64,000 nucleotides of DNA, from contig JAOASC010000033.1 of NCBI GenBank assembly GCA_025210295.1, positions 124,001 to 188,000 on the forward strand, in the 5' to 3' direction. The DNA is from Flavobacteriales bacterium. Lineage in GTDB: Bacteria; Bacteroidota; Bacteroidia; Flavobacteriales_D; Parvicellaceae. Position numbers and translations under genes: made by a program. This document shows positions 35,912 through 45,260 of the stretch, in pieces; position 1 is the first letter of the stretch; every line of letters begins with the position of its first letter. The notes beneath the pieces were generated by a model. The model was not told where the DNA came from, searched no databases, and worked only from the letters and a program-made list of their open reading frames with translations.

Positions 35912-37402
35912 TTATTTTGTTTTTGAGCTAATAAAGAATAAGCCAATAAATGCTAATAGTGCGTTGTATATGATGATTTCAAATCCAAATTTATAGGCTC
36001 CAAAAATTCCCAATTCACCTTTTGGAACACCAGGAGCTCCAGTTGAGTAATACCAAAAAAGAGCGATTATTGCAGGTACAAGAATACTTACTATTGGGAC
36101 AAAGTTGTCTTTCAATTGACGTTTGGTAAGAATCCCGAAAAAGAACAATCCAATCAAAGGTCCATAGGTAAAACCAGCTAATTTCATGAGAAGGCTAATC
36201 GCAGCATCTTCTGTAGAGTATTTTAAAAGAATTACAACTAATACAATAACTGCTGACATGATAATATGAACATTCTTTCTTGTTTTTTCTGCTAATGCTG
36301 GTTGCTTTTTTTCTATGTCTAAAAAATCGACAGAAAAAGATGTAGTTAATGATGTTAGAGCAGAATCTGCACTACTGTAGGCTGCAGCAATAACCCCTAA
36401 AAGAAATAAAATACCAATCGTAGTACCAGTATTGGAATGTAATGCTATTTCAGAGAACAACATATCTGAATCTACTTTAGCTCCTATCCCTGTTTTGCTA
36501 GAGTATAGAAATAGAAGCGCTCCAAGTGAAAGAAAAACAAGGTTGACAATAATTAAAACACTAGCCATAGAAAGCATGTTTTTTTGAGCTTCTTTCGTGT
36601 TTTTACAACTTAAATTCTTTTGCATCATATCTTGATCCAAACCAGTCATTCCAATGGTAATAAACATTCCTCCAATAAAGTGTTTAAGAAAATGATTGCT
36701 GCTATTGATGTCCTCAAAGAAAAAGAGTTTGGAATAAGGGCTATCTTGAATGGTTTTCACTAATCCTCCTGTTTCAGAAACCTTAAGTAAATCACTCAAC
36801 ATATAGATGGTCAATAAAACAGACCCTAACATAAACGCTGTTTGTAGCGTGTCGGTCCAAATAATGGTTTTAATCCCACCACGATTTGTGTATACCCATA
36901 TTAACAATACTGCAATAATTACCGTAATAACAAAAGGAATATTCCAGGCATCAAAAAGAATCTTTTGTAAAACATTAGCCACTAACAACAAGCGGACAGA
37001 AGCACCAATTAATCTAGAAATTAAAAAGAAAAAAGCCCCCGTTTTATAACTCCAAAAACCAAACCGTTGTTCCAAATAGCCGTAGATAGAAGTGAGGTTC
37101 ATTCGATAGTATAAGGGTAACAATACTAGCGCGACTACCAAATATCCGAAGAAAAAGCCAAATACAGCCTGCATATAACTAAATTGATTGGTTTCATTTC
37201 CTACCCAACCAGGTACAGAAAGAAAGGTCACTCCCGATAACGAAGCTCCGATCATTCCAAAAGCTACAATATACCATGGTGATTTTCGTTCCCCCAAGAA
37301 AAAAGAGGCATTGTTAGTTGCTCCTTTTGAGGTAAAGTGGGCAATACCAATCAAGACTAGAAAATAAACTGCAATTACCGATACAATTAAAAATGATGAC
37401 AT
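35912..37402 (-). CDS. Sodium:solute symporter (SSS family)
   Basis: 496-residue inner-membrane transporter with about 13 membrane segments. The SSS core is visible: GASLSGVTFLSVPGWVG near residue 55, AAYSSADSALTSLTTSF (sodium-site helix) and TYGPLIGLFFFGILTKR. The substrate cannot be told from sequence; solute:sodium symporters of this type in Bacteroidota move sugars, amino acids or sialic acid-like compounds. It stands alone between terminators. Confidence 0.9.
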   Translation of the reverse strand: MSSFLIVSVIAVYFLVLIGIAHFTSKGATNNASFFLGERKSPWYIVAFGMIGASLSGVTFLSVPGWVGNETNQFSYMQAVFGFFFGYLVVALVLLPLYYRMNLTSIYGYLEQRFGFWSYKTGAFFFLISRLIGASVRLLLVANVLQKILFDAWNIPFVITVIIAVLLIWVYTNRGGIKTIIWTDTLQTAFMLGSVLLTIYMLSDLLKVSETGGLVKTIQDSPYSKLFFFEDINSSNHFLKHFIGGMFITIGMTGLDQDMMQKNLSCKNTKEAQKNMLSMASVLIIVNLVFLSLGALLFLYSSKTGIGAKVDSDMLFSEIALHSNTGTTIGILFLLGVIAAAYSSADSALTSLTTSFSVDFLDIEKKQPALAEKTRKNVHIIMSAVIVLVVILLKYSTEDAAISLLMKLAGFTYGPLIGLFFFGILTKRQLKDNFVPIVSILVPAIIALFWYYSTGAPGVPKGELGIFGAYKFGFEIIIYNALLAFIGLFFISSKTK

Positions 37403-37500
37403 GTGTGCTTGCTTATAATGTTCGAGTGAAGATATAATAAATCTTTAACATGATTCATTAAATTTTTAAGATCTCTATGCTTTTCAATGTGCTATATAAA

Positions 37501-37535
37501 AAAAGCTTTTCCCACATGATGTGAGAAAAGCTTTT
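37501..37535 (-). terminator. Rho-independent terminator after the M1 aminopeptidase
   Basis: 16-base inverted repeat (37501-37516 with 37520-37535, one G-U pair) around a 3-base loop, with a T-run on the minus-strand exit side. It lies 22 bases past the M1 stop. AAAAGCTTTT at both ends is itself palindromic. Confidence 0.85.
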
Positions 37536-37557
37536 AAAAGTAGTAGTTATATAAAGG

Positions 37558-40221
37558 TTATTTAATTCCTAAATACTTTTTGACATTGGTATCGGTTTCA
37601 TTTTGTTTCAGGGTATTCATTATGGTGTTAATTTCAGAAATTTTTGTTTTACAGTAGTTTAATTCCTTCTGAGCTTCAGCAGCTTTCATACTGTTTCCTT
37701 CAGCTTCAAAGCTTTCTATAGTCGTTGCCAATGTTGTAGTTTCTTTAGTGTAGTGGCTTTGTAGTCCGCTTAACAATTGATATCCCGATAATTTAACAAA
37801 CCACATGCTTTCATTTTCAGCAATATCCTTAAAAACAGGAATTCCTTTTGCAATGGTTTCGTTGTCCTGATTCATAAGGTATTTATTATAATTTTGAACA
37901 AAGCCATATTTGTTCATCGCACTTAATTCTGAAATGTTTTTAGTGAAGAAATCGTGTTCAGCAGGGGTTCCATTTTCAGCGTAAATTTCAGCAATAATAT
38001 TGTTGACTTTTGCACTTTCAACATTTTCATTAGCTTTTGCTAATTCCATTCCTTTTTTCTCATCTAAGTTAGCTAACGCTTTTATGGAATTTCCTAAAAC
38101 ATTATAAGATTGATCTTTAGTTCCGTTTTCGTATACAGTTACTAAACTTTTATCATCTTTAAAATATTTATTTAAATATTTAATGGCTTGCGCTCTTTCT
38201 TTAGGGTGTTTACCAGATTTAGCTATACTAATTAATTTAGACTTGATTTCATTTGGATAGGCTTCAACAGCTTTTCTCAACTTAGCCATAGCCATAGTTT
38301 TTACATTCCAAAAAGGATGATCAAGTGCTTTGATTACTGCTTTGATTGCATTTTCATTACTGCTGTTACCGATTTTTGCTAAAGCTTCCTTTTTATCAAG
38401 CCATAAAGGCGCGTTGTTTAATTGATAAATCCATTGTTCAATTGATTTTTTATCCACTTTTTTAGCGAGTAGTGTTTTAGTCGCATCAATGTTGACTAAT
38501 AAAGGAGCTTCCTCTATTCCTGAGAAACTAATTTTTTCTTCTACTTCGTCAGCCCAAACCAATTCTCTTTGTACGCCTTTAGAGGTGTATATATCGACCA
38601 TAATAGGAAGTTTATACAATGGCCATTTATCAAAATTTTGTTTCTGAATAATTGTAATTTCTAGTTCTTTTGTTGTGGCATTGTAATTTTGTTCAAACCG
38701 AACCATTGGATGTCCACTGGCTAAGAACCATTGGTTGAAAAACCAGTTTAAATCTTCACCTGTTACTTGCTCAAACGCCATTCTTAAATGAGCAATCTCT
38801 GTATTTTGGTAGGCATTTTTGTTAAGGTATAGTTTTAAAGCTGCGAAAAAAGCTTCATCACCTACGTAGGTTCTCAACATGTTTAAGATACGTCCACCTT
38901 TATTATAAGAATGCCCATCAAACATATCTTCTTTGTTTTTGTAATCGTAACGAATCATGTCAACATGCCCTCCTTGTTGAGCAGAAAGGAAATAGCCTTC
39001 CATTTCTCCAAATGCATTCATGTCTGCCTCCATTTTTCCATACTTATGTTCATCCCATAAGAATTGACTGTAATTGGCAAACGATTCATTTAAAGGTAGG
39101 TTTGCCCAGCTTTCACAAGTCACTAGGTCTCCAAACCAGTGGTGGAATAACTCGTGAGCAATAATTGATTCGTTTCCTCCATCTACCAACTCTCTTGTTG
39201 TTTGATAAAGAAAATCTCCATGAATGGTAGCTGTTGTATTTTCCATTGCTCCAGAAACATAATCCCTCACAACGACTTGACAGTATTTAGCCCAAGGATA
39301 TTCTACTCCGAGTAAATCAGAGAAATATTGGAGCATTCTTGGAGTTTCACCGAATATTGCTTTAGCATGAGGTTCATATTTCTTTTCTACATAATAATTT
39401 ACTTCTAATTCTGTTCCATCGTTTTTGACCCATTTGTCTGTAACTATGGCAAACTCCCCAACAGTCATCATAAATAAGTAAGTAGAGTGTGGCTTATCCA
39501 TTACCCAGTGATCCACTCGCATATCGTTGTCAAGGTATTTGGTGTCAGCCAAATACCCATTAGAAAGTGTTTGGAATTTATTTTGAACAGTCATGTAGAT
39601 TTCATGTGTTGTTTTTTCTGTAGGATCGTCAATCGTAGGAAACCATACCGAACTAGCCTCTGTTTCTCCTTGTGTCCATATTTCTTGGTGTTTATTAGGG
39701 TTGGCACCGTCATGATTGATAAAGTACAACCCCTTTGCGCTGGTAATCGCAGAACTTCCTGATTGACCTACTTTTTCGGGATTTGCGGTATAATCAATGA
39801 TGATATTATACTGTTCTTCAGCTGTGTATTTTTTAGGAAGTTTTATTTTTAAGAAAGCACCATCATGTTGGTAAGCAATAGGGGTTTCTACTCCCTCAAC
39901 TTTCACACCATGGATATCCATTGCCTTAGCATCTAGAATAAGACTATCTGTAGTATAGAAATAAGGTTTAGCGGTAATAATTGCTTTTCCATTTAATTGG
40001 CGGTTAGTCCAATCAAAGCTTACATGCAATATGGTGTGTAAAATATCCGTTTTTCTAGTTTCAGAAGCATTGTAATGTGCTCTGGTAACAGGTTCTTTAG
40101 CTTCTTCAACAACTTCTACTGGAGGTAATTCAATGACTGTTTCTTGCAGCTGCTTTTTAGGAGAGCAGGAAACAAATAATGAACTTAGGCCAACAATTGG
40201 TATAAATAAGGTCTTTTTCAT
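37558..40221 (-). CDS. M1 family aminopeptidase lipoprotein
   Basis: About 887 residues, zinc aminopeptidase exported and lipid-anchored. I use the ATG at 40221, which gives MKKTLFIPIVGLSSLFVSC; the open frame extends 26 codons further but with a poor signal. The GAMEN motif (SGAMENTTATIH) and HELFHHWFGDLVTCESW with H356, E357, H360 and a Glu in LNESFANY complete the zinc site. A C-terminal helical-repeat region (about 620-887) resembles HEAT repeats. Single gene with its own promoter and terminator. Confidence 0.94.
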   Translation of the reverse strand: MKKTLFIPIVGLSSLFVSCSPKKQLQETVIELPPVEVVEEAKEPVTRAHYNASETRKTDILHTILHVSFDWTNRQLNGKAIITAKPYFYTTDSLILDAKAMDIHGVKVEGVETPIAYQHDGAFLKIKLPKKYTAEEQYNIIIDYTANPEKVGQSGSSAITSAKGLYFINHDGANPNKHQEIWTQGETEASSVWFPTIDDPTEKTTHEIYMTVQNKFQTLSNGYLADTKYLDNDMRVDHWVMDKPHSTYLFMMTVGEFAIVTDKWVKNDGTELEVNYYVEKKYEPHAKAIFGETPRMLQYFSDLLGVEYPWAKYCQVVVRDYVSGAMENTTATIHGDFLYQTTRELVDGGNESIIAHELFHHWFGDLVTCESWANLPLNESFANYSQFLWDEHKYGKMEADMNAFGEMEGYFLSAQQGGHVDMIRYDYKNKEDMFDGHSYNKGGRILNMLRTYVGDEAFFAALKLYLNKNAYQNTEIAHLRMAFEQVTGEDLNWFFNQWFLASGHPMVRFEQNYNATTKELEITIIQKQNFDKWPLYKLPIMVDIYTSKGVQRELVWADEVEEKISFSGIEEAPLLVNIDATKTLLAKKVDKKSIEQWIYQLNNAPLWLDKKEALAKIGNSSNENAIKAVIKALDHPFWNVKTMAMAKLRKAVEAYPNEIKSKLISIAKSGKHPKERAQAIKYLNKYFKDDKSLVTVYENGTKDQSYNVLGNSIKALANLDEKKGMELAKANENVESAKVNNIIAEIYAENGTPAEHDFFTKNISELSAMNKYGFVQNYNKYLMNQDNETIAKGIPVFKDIAENESMWFVKLSGYQLLSGLQSHYTKETTTLATTIESFEAEGNSMKAAEAQKELNYCKTKISEINTIMNTLKQNETDTNVKKYLGIK

Positions 40222-40265
40222 AAGATTTAGTTTAAAAATAAGATGCTGATACATCTTGGCGATTA

Positions 40266-40296
40266 CAAAGATGAAAAAAAAGAAAAGATGGACCAA
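40266..40296 (-). promoter_or_regulatory. Probable promoter of the M1 aminopeptidase gene
   Basis: On the minus strand, TTG (40294-40296), a 20-base spacer and CATCTTTG (40266-40273). The -7 element differs from TAnnTTTG at its first base, but the spacing is exact. The leader to the ATG at 40221 would be about 38 bases, and the upstream ATG at 40299 would lie outside the transcript. Confidence 0.4.
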
Positions 40297-40356
40297 CAAC
40301 GTTGTTATGTTTGGTAGATTTATTAATTTTAGCGTACTAAAAACTAATTAAACGGT

Positions 40357-40851
40357 ATGAAGGCAAAAATAAATAAAGTGGAAGAGTTTACTTTTAATCC
40401 AGATCTAGAAACTCCTCTAAAGGGAGATGGATTTGCTATAGAAGTAGTAGATAAAACTGAAAAAGAATTGAGGGTTATTTATAAAGGAAAGAAGTATAAT
40501 GCTCGATTATTAAAGTTGGATCAGGAGAAGAAAGAAGTGCTTTTAAAAGTGAATGGAAACCGTTTTATGGTAGCATTAGCAGATGAATATGATGAGCTAT
40601 TAAAGTCTATGGGAATGGGAGCTGGCGCTGTTCAAAAAGTAAACGATTTGAAAGCCCCAATGCCAGGAGTTGTATTTGAAGTGAAAGTAAGTGTGGGGGA
40701 TGTAATCAAGAAAGACGATCCAATTTTAGTTTTAGAAGCTATGAAAATGGAGAATATTCTTAAGTCACCTATAGATGCAGTAATAAAAAGTATAGCTGTT
40801 GAAAAAGGAGACACAGTAGAGAAAAATAGAATTTTAGTAGAATTTGAATAA
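40357..40851 (+). CDS. Biotinyl carrier (BCCP-like) protein of an acyl-CoA carboxylase
   Basis: 164 residues. The C-terminal biotinyl domain (about 93-164) has the biotinylation site EAMKM with Lys 130, preceded by APMPGVV and followed by GDTVEKN. The N-terminal part (about 1-85) is the small beta domain seen in free carrier subunits of propionyl/acetyl-CoA or decarboxylase-type carboxylases. The enzyme subunits are not encoded nearby, so the partner is unknown. It is followed after 18 bp by the YceI lipoprotein. Confidence 0.9.
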   Translation: MKAKINKVEEFTFNPDLETPLKGDGFAIEVVDKTEKELRVIYKGKKYNARLLKLDQEKKEVLLKVNGNRFMVALADEYDELLKSMGMGAGAVQKVNDLKAPMPGVVFEVKVSVGDVIKKDDPILVLEAMKMENILKSPIDAVIKSIAVEKGDTVEKNRILVEFE

Positions 40852-40869
40852 AACACAAAAAATATAAAT

Positions 40870-41532
40870 ATGAAAAAGATTTTTTTTAGCATCTCAATGA
40901 TTGGTGCTGTCGCTTTTTTCTCTTCATGCGGAAATGAAGAGCATACTGAAACTAATTCTTCAAAAGAGGTCGCTAACCAAGAAGAAAAAACTGAAACTTG
41001 TACATTTTCTATTGACCCTTCAACAGTTCAATTAGCTTGGACATCGTACAAACATAATGAGAAAACACCGGTAGGTGGGGTATTTGATATGTTGGAGTTG
41101 AATAATACTGTAGTTGCTGAAAAACCCGAGGAGACTTTTCAAAAAGCGACTATTTCAATTAATACAAGAACTGTAAACTCAGATAATGAAGTTCGCGATG
41201 AAAAAATTAAAAACAGTTTTTTTGGAACGATGAGTCAAACAGACTTTCTAACAGGTAAAATTGTTGCTATCGAAGGAGAGGGCAATGGAACTGCTGTAAT
41301 AGCTATTGCAATGAATGGAGTAGAAAAAGAGCAAGATTTTAAGTGGAAGATAGAAGAAGGTAAAGTTGAATTTAAGACAGAGCTAAACGTTGAAGATTGG
41401 AATGCTAAACCATCGTTAGACTCTCTGAATTTAGTATGTGAAGACCTACATAAAGGTGCAGATGGAGTAAGTAAACTTTGGTCCACTGTTGAGGTGAACA
41501 TTACTGCTGAAATCAATAAAGAGTGTAAGTAA
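40870..41532 (+). CDS. YceI-like lipoprotein
   Basis: 220-residue predicted lipoprotein (lipobox FSSC, Cys near 20) with a YceI-type lipocalin fold: FSIDPSTVQLAWTSYKHNEKTPVGGVFDMLEL at the start, ISINTRTVNSDNEVRDEKIKN in the middle and VEVNITAEI at the end. YceI folds bind long isoprenoid or lipid molecules; the ligand here is unknown. Likely co-transcribed with the biotinyl carrier gene, ending at a bidirectional terminator. Confidence 0.85.
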   Translation: MKKIFFSISMIGAVAFFSSCGNEEHTETNSSKEVANQEEKTETCTFSIDPSTVQLAWTSYKHNEKTPVGGVFDMLELNNTVVAEKPEETFQKATISINTRTVNSDNEVRDEKIKNSFFGTMSQTDFLTGKIVAIEGEGNGTAVIAIAMNGVEKEQDFKWKIEEGKVEFKTELNVEDWNAKPSLDSLNLVCEDLHKGADGVSKLWSTVEVNITAEINKECK

Positions 41533-41550
41533 CATATATACATCAAAATA

Positions 41551-41585
41551 AAAAAAGGAGGTTATTCAAAATAACCTCCTTTTTT
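41551..41585. terminator. Bidirectional terminator between YceI and the lamin-tail gene
   Basis: Perfect 16-base inverted repeat (41551-41566 with 41570-41585) around a 3-base loop. A-run on the left and T-run on the right serve both convergent genes, whose stops lie 18 bases away on either side. Confidence 0.9.
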
Positions 41586-41602
41586 ATTGGATATAAGTTT
41601 AC

Positions 41603-43573
41603 TTATTCAATAATCAATTTCTTAATCGTTGAATGATTATTAGTTGTTAAATTAACTAGATAGCTTCCTTTATTAAGGATAGATAAGTCAATCGTTTGCG
41701 AGTTGTTTATTAATTGGTTGTATACAACAGCTCCTACAACATTATAAACTGTAATCGTAGTATTGTTCTCGATGTTTGAGAATTGTACCATACCGTCTTT
41801 AGTTGGGTTAGGGAACATTGTAATTGTTGTTGGGTTATGCTCAGAAACAGATAAACAGTTATCTACAACAACAGTAAGTGTTGAATCGTCAGTTTGAGTT
41901 CCTGCAATAGCATCGTCAGTAACTGTTAATGTAACAGTATATGTTCCTGGGCTAGCGTAAGTATGTGATGGGTTGGCAGATGTTGAAGTGTTTCCGTCAC
42001 CAAAGTTCCAGCTGTAAGTGTATGGAGTTACTCCACCTGTACTAGCATCAGAGAAGTTAAATGTTGGTGTTTGGATACAAACAGTATCATTGTCTACAGA
42101 AGGCATAGCTACTAATGTAGGTGTAGTAGCACATCCAACAGTTGTATGTGTTCCTAGGTGTGAAAAATCATTTTGGCTGTATGCAATCCATTGAGTATCT
42201 CCATTACCAGACCATAATGTTGTTCCGTTAACAATTGCAGCTTTTCTTACTAAAGTATACTCTCTAGTTGCTCCCGTATCAACACTCCATGAAGAACCTG
42301 GATCTTCTCCAATTAAACCAATAACATCAACTTTTGTTGTACCATTAAATAAAGCTAAAGCATCATCTCCGTTGAAGAAAGTTGTAGCGTGTAATGTGTC
42401 CGAATGTGCTCTAATGTTTGCCGAATCAGCATTAGGGTTAGCAACAATGTACACATCATTAGCGTTTAATGTACCAGTAAGCATTAAGGTGTCATCAGCT
42501 ATTGTGGCACCATTTTTATATAAGTATACAGTGTAGTTAGATAAATCGATTGCTTGTGAAGTTGGGTTATAAATTTCATAAGCTTTATTGTTAGAAGAAC
42601 CTTCAATATACTCTGAGAAATAAAGCTCCGAACATCCAGGGATTACTGGCTCATCATTGTCGTTGATTTCAATTTCGTAAGTAGAATAAGTACCAGCTGT
42701 AGCACTATTTGTAAAGTTTTGTAAATCTAAAATAAGTGTTTCGATAGACTCGATGTCTGTATCATCATTTATCGTTATAGTAATTGATTGATTAGCTGTG
42801 CTGTTTGCAGGGAACGTAACCGTTGTTGGGTTTGTAAACGTATAATCTCCTGCTGTAGCAGTTGAAGCAGCATTTATTGCAACATCAACACTTGTAGCCA
42901 TTGTACTTTGGTTAGTTAATGTTAAATCAATAGTGATTGTCCCAACAGATTCAACTACTGATGTCGAAAATCCATCAAATGAGATAATCGGATCTGTTGA
43001 TGGAGTACCACATCCATCTGCTGTATGGCTTCCAATGTACGAAAAGTCATCGATAGCATAAACATCCCATTCCAAATCTCCTGAACCAGCCCAAGTTGTA
43101 TTTCCTGTGTTTACAGTAGTTTTTCTTACCAATGTTTGGTTGTTAGTTGCGCCAGTTCCAACTGTCCACCCCGATCCTGGATCAACACCAATTTCTCCAA
43201 ATACATCAATTTGAGTTGTCCCATTGTGAAGAGCAATAGCATCATCACCATTAAACCCACAAAATGAATGTAGTGTGTCAGCTTGTGCTGTTATCGCTTG
43301 AACAGCACTTGAGTTGGCGATAACATAAACATCTCCAGCATTTAACATTCCTTGCATGTTAAATGTAGCAGTTGCAGATGTAGCTCCATTGTTGTATCTG
43401 TAAAGTGTATAGTTTGATAAGTCAACAGTAACATTGGTTGGGTTATAGATTTCAATAGCTTTATTGTTACTAGAGCCTTCTATATACTCAGAAAAATACA
43501 AGTCAGTACAACCTTGTGCGAAATTGGTAGCATAAAAGGCTGCTGAAGCAATTAAAAGTAAAGTTTTTTTCAT
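41603..43573 (-). CDS. T9SS type A secreted protein with two lamin-tail domains
   Basis: 656-residue surface protein. After the signal peptide come a lamin-tail domain (about 22-185; [23 protein letters not shown]), a Calx-beta-like domain (about 195-305), a second lamin-tail domain (about 312-480; [22 protein letters not shown]) and a PKD domain (about 495-572; [20 protein letters not shown]). The type A sorting domain (about 585-656) reads [16 protein letters not shown] and GSYLVNLTT. The two lamin-tail domains are near copies. Lamin-tail domains occur in extracellular nucleases and adhesins; no nuclease domain is visible. A TACCTTTG element at 43596-43603 lies upstream. Confidence 0.9.
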   Translation of the reverse strand: MKKTLLLIASAAFYATNFAQGCTDLYFSEYIEGSSNNKAIEIYNPTNVTVDLSNYTLYRYNNGATSATATFNMQGMLNAGDVYVIANSSAVQAITAQADTLHSFCGFNGDDAIALHNGTTQIDVFGEIGVDPGSGWTVGTGATNNQTLVRKTTVNTGNTTWAGSGDLEWDVYAIDDFSYIGSHTADGCGTPSTDPIISFDGFSTSVVESVGTITIDLTLTNQSTMATSVDVAINAASTATAGDYTFTNPTTVTFPANSTANQSITITINDDTDIESIETLILDLQNFTNSATAGTYSTYEIEINDNDEPVIPGCSELYFSEYIEGSSNNKAYEIYNPTSQAIDLSNYTVYLYKNGATIADDTLMLTGTLNANDVYIVANPNADSANIRAHSDTLHATTFFNGDDALALFNGTTKVDVIGLIGEDPGSSWSVDTGATREYTLVRKAAIVNGTTLWSGNGDTQWIAYSQNDFSHLGTHTTVGCATTPTLVAMPSVDNDTVCIQTPTFNFSDASTGGVTPYTYSWNFGDGNTSTSANPSHTYASPGTYTVTLTVTDDAIAGTQTDDSTLTVVVDNCLSVSEHNPTTITMFPNPTKDGMVQFSNIENNTTITVYNVVGAVVYNQLINNSQTIDLSILNKGSYLVNLTTNNHSTIKKLIIE

Positions 43574-43660
43574 TTTTTTTTGTTTTGATTTTCAACAAAG
43601 GTAATTGTTGTAAAACAAGAAAAGAAAATATAGGGTAGATAACAGAATTTATTAAGTAAA

Positions 43661-43699
43661 TAATAATGTTAAGTTAACATTATTAACATTAAGTTAATA
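43661..43699. repeat. Overlapping inverted repeats at the 3' end of the ParA operon
   Basis: 43661-43685 is a perfect 25-base palindrome with a single central base (12-base arms). A second inverted repeat (43681-43687 with 43693-43699, 5-base loop) overlaps its right end and runs into the stop codon of the last gene of the operon. It could be an AT-rich terminator of the operon or a protein-binding site. Confidence 0.7.
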
Positions 43700-44197
43700 G
43701 TTTTTGGACTTTGCATAGTTTAATGTCGCTCTGACTATTTTTCCTTTCATCATTTGCAGGTACGCTTCATCCCACATCATTTTATCGGTTACAAAATCAT
43801 AGCGCGCATAGCCAATAGGCTCTTTTTTTAGGAAATCAACATTCAAATCGTCTTTTTGATGAAACAGTCCAATGTCAATTTTTAGTTTAGTATTCTTATT
43901 GTACTTTTTGGGAGCTTCTTTGGTGTTAAGTACAATGAATTTGGTTACATATAAAGGTTTTTTAAATTCAACTTTATAAACGTTCCCGGTATCAAGGTTG
44001 AGTTTATACCTTCCGTTTGTTAAGTTTACGGAATCTACTTTTTGCTCATTTTTATAAAGTACAACAGCGGTGTTCTTTAATCTTTTTCGCATTTTCTCAA
44101 CAGATGTAATTTTTACATCTAAATATGTTTTTGTTTCTTGAGATACAGCTACAAAAATACTCCCTAAAAATATGAGTATAGCAATTATTTTATTCAC
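43694..44197 (-). CDS. Exported carboxypeptidase-regulatory-like protein of the ParA operon
   Basis: 167 residues. The signal peptide (to AVSQ, residue 19) is followed by one beta-sandwich domain (about 23-105): YLDVKITSVEKMRKRLKNTAVVLYKN, NGRYKLNL and VYKVEFKKPLYVTKFIVLNT. This is the carboxypeptidase-regulatory-like pattern common in Bacteroidota envelope proteins. A short C-terminal region (PIGYARYDFVTDKMMWDEAY) completes the protein. It overlaps the upstream GldM-like gene by 8 bp, so it is part of the ParA operon. Role unknown; a periplasmic partner is inferred. Confidence 0.78.
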   Translation of the reverse strand: MNKIIAILIFLGSIFVAVSQETKTYLDVKITSVEKMRKRLKNTAVVLYKNEQKVDSVNLTNGRYKLNLDTGNVYKVEFKKPLYVTKFIVLNTKEAPKKYNKNTKLKIDIGLFHQKDDLNVDFLKKEPIGYARYDFVTDKMMWDEAYLQMMKGKIVRATLNYAKSKNY

Positions 44198-44867
44198 TTT
44201 CTATCGCTATTAAATGTTTGAGTGTTGCATGTTCAGTCAGAGTAATGTCTAATTGCATTTTGGAAAGATAAGTAATAATACCAGCCAATGGTTTCTCTTT
44301 AAAGTTGGAATGTTCCCAGTTGTAGTAGTAACCGCCATTATTGATGTCAATGTATTTTGGTGGGTTAATAAGGCGAAAGCAGTTTTTGGAGATAAAATCT
44401 TCGTAGCTTCTAATTTGTTTTTTTAAATCATAAGCAGATAATTTTCCTTTTAGCTTCTTTTCTCCATTTTTACCTAGTATGGTTTCTCCAGGGGTGTAAT
44501 AATCATCAAAATGCTCGAGGTGTTTTAAACTAATAATGGTATCGTTTTCCACTACTGCTTCTTTGTCTAATTTTTCAGTTTTAATAATGAGTAATACCTT
44601 AACTCTGTTGATGTAGTTCACAAGTTCAGCGGTTTTATGCCTTAGCGAATCTGAAAGTTGAACGATAATAGAGTCTTTTCCTTGTTTTTTGATTAAGTCG
44701 AAATATAATTTGCTCGTTTCTTGAGTTAACAAACTTCTAGTGGATTCTAAGCCATCATTTACAATGATAAATGAACTGTATATCTTCTCCTTAGATCCAC
44801 TTTGAGCTTTTACCAATGTTGAGAAAGACAACAAAACAACTAACGTTATGGTAATGTGTTTACCCAT
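44190..44867 (-). CDS. Stand-alone GldM N-terminal-domain-like exported protein
   Basis: 225 residues. A hydrophobic start (residues 5-21, ending KAQ) is a signal peptide or anchor. The remainder resembles the first periplasmic domain of GldM/PorM, the T9SS and gliding motor stalk: SSFIIVNDGLEST (32-43), ELVNYINRVKVLLIIKTEKL (81-100), a DDYYTPGETILG loop with a following Gly/Lys stretch and helix, NWEHSNF (183-189) and PLAGIITYLSKMQLD (193-207) near the end. The three further GldM domains are absent and the sequence stops cleanly. It overlaps the next gene by 8 bp and shares a base with the upstream gene. The resemblance is my reading, unsupported by a search. Confidence 0.72.
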   Translation of the reverse strand: MGKHITITLVVLLSFSTLVKAQSGSKEKIYSSFIIVNDGLESTRSLLTQETSKLYFDLIKKQGKDSIIVQLSDSLRHKTAELVNYINRVKVLLIIKTEKLDKEAVVENDTIISLKHLEHFDDYYTPGETILGKNGEKKLKGKLSAYDLKKQIRSYEDFISKNCFRLINPPKYIDINNGGYYYNWEHSNFKEKPLAGIITYLSKMQLDITLTEHATLKHLIAIESE

Positions 44868-45250
44868 TATTTTCTTTTTATCAATTGAGTAATTCCCTCT
44901 AGTACAACGTTTACAGATGTTTTTCTAATTGTTCTCATTGTTTTAAATGCTGTTGTGTTTTTTAGTAGCGGGTCGATTTTTACCCCCTCTTCTAAAAGTT
45001 GTAGCCAAAGTTCAGTAAAGCTTTTGTTTTCTTTTTCAGCTTTATCGTGTAGGTATTGCGCAAGGTCTTCTAGCGATTTGTTTGCTTTTGAGAAAGTTTT
45101 GGGCTGAACCGGTTTGGGTACATCTACCAAATTATTTGGAGCTCTAGAAATAAAGTCCTCTTTAGACTTTACATTTCCTAAATCTATTTCATTAGGGTTT
45201 TGATTTAAAAAATCAGATAAATCAGATAAAGTATTGTGTTTTCTTCCCAT
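44867..45250 (-). CDS. Small ParA-partner candidate protein, unknown family
   Basis: 127 residues from the ATG at 45250, which sits 10 bp after the parA stop; an ORF extension to 45364 overlaps parA and is less likely. No signal peptide or membrane segment. The N-terminus is basic (MGRKHN), followed by LSDLSDFLNQNP and a related later stretch LEDLAQYLHDKA, then a long Pro-containing linker and a helical, Lys/Arg-ended C-terminus (RTIRKTSVNV...LIKRK). Small proteins with a basic start encoded next to a ParA-type ATPase often stimulate it or link it to cargo; that role is inferred here. Confidence 0.7.
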   Translation of the reverse strand: MGRKHNTLSDLSDFLNQNPNEIDLGNVKSKEDFISRAPNNLVDVPKPVQPKTFSKANKSLEDLAQYLHDKAEKENKSFTELWLQLLEEGVKIDPLLKNTTAFKTMRTIRKTSVNVVLEGITQLIKRK

Positions 45251-45260
45251 TTTTTTATTG

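Noticed and set aside
37558..40299. Longer M1 aminopeptidase start at 40299
   Set aside because: It gives a 26-residue hydrophobic extension before a clean lipoprotein signal, and the predicted promoter lies downstream of that ATG.
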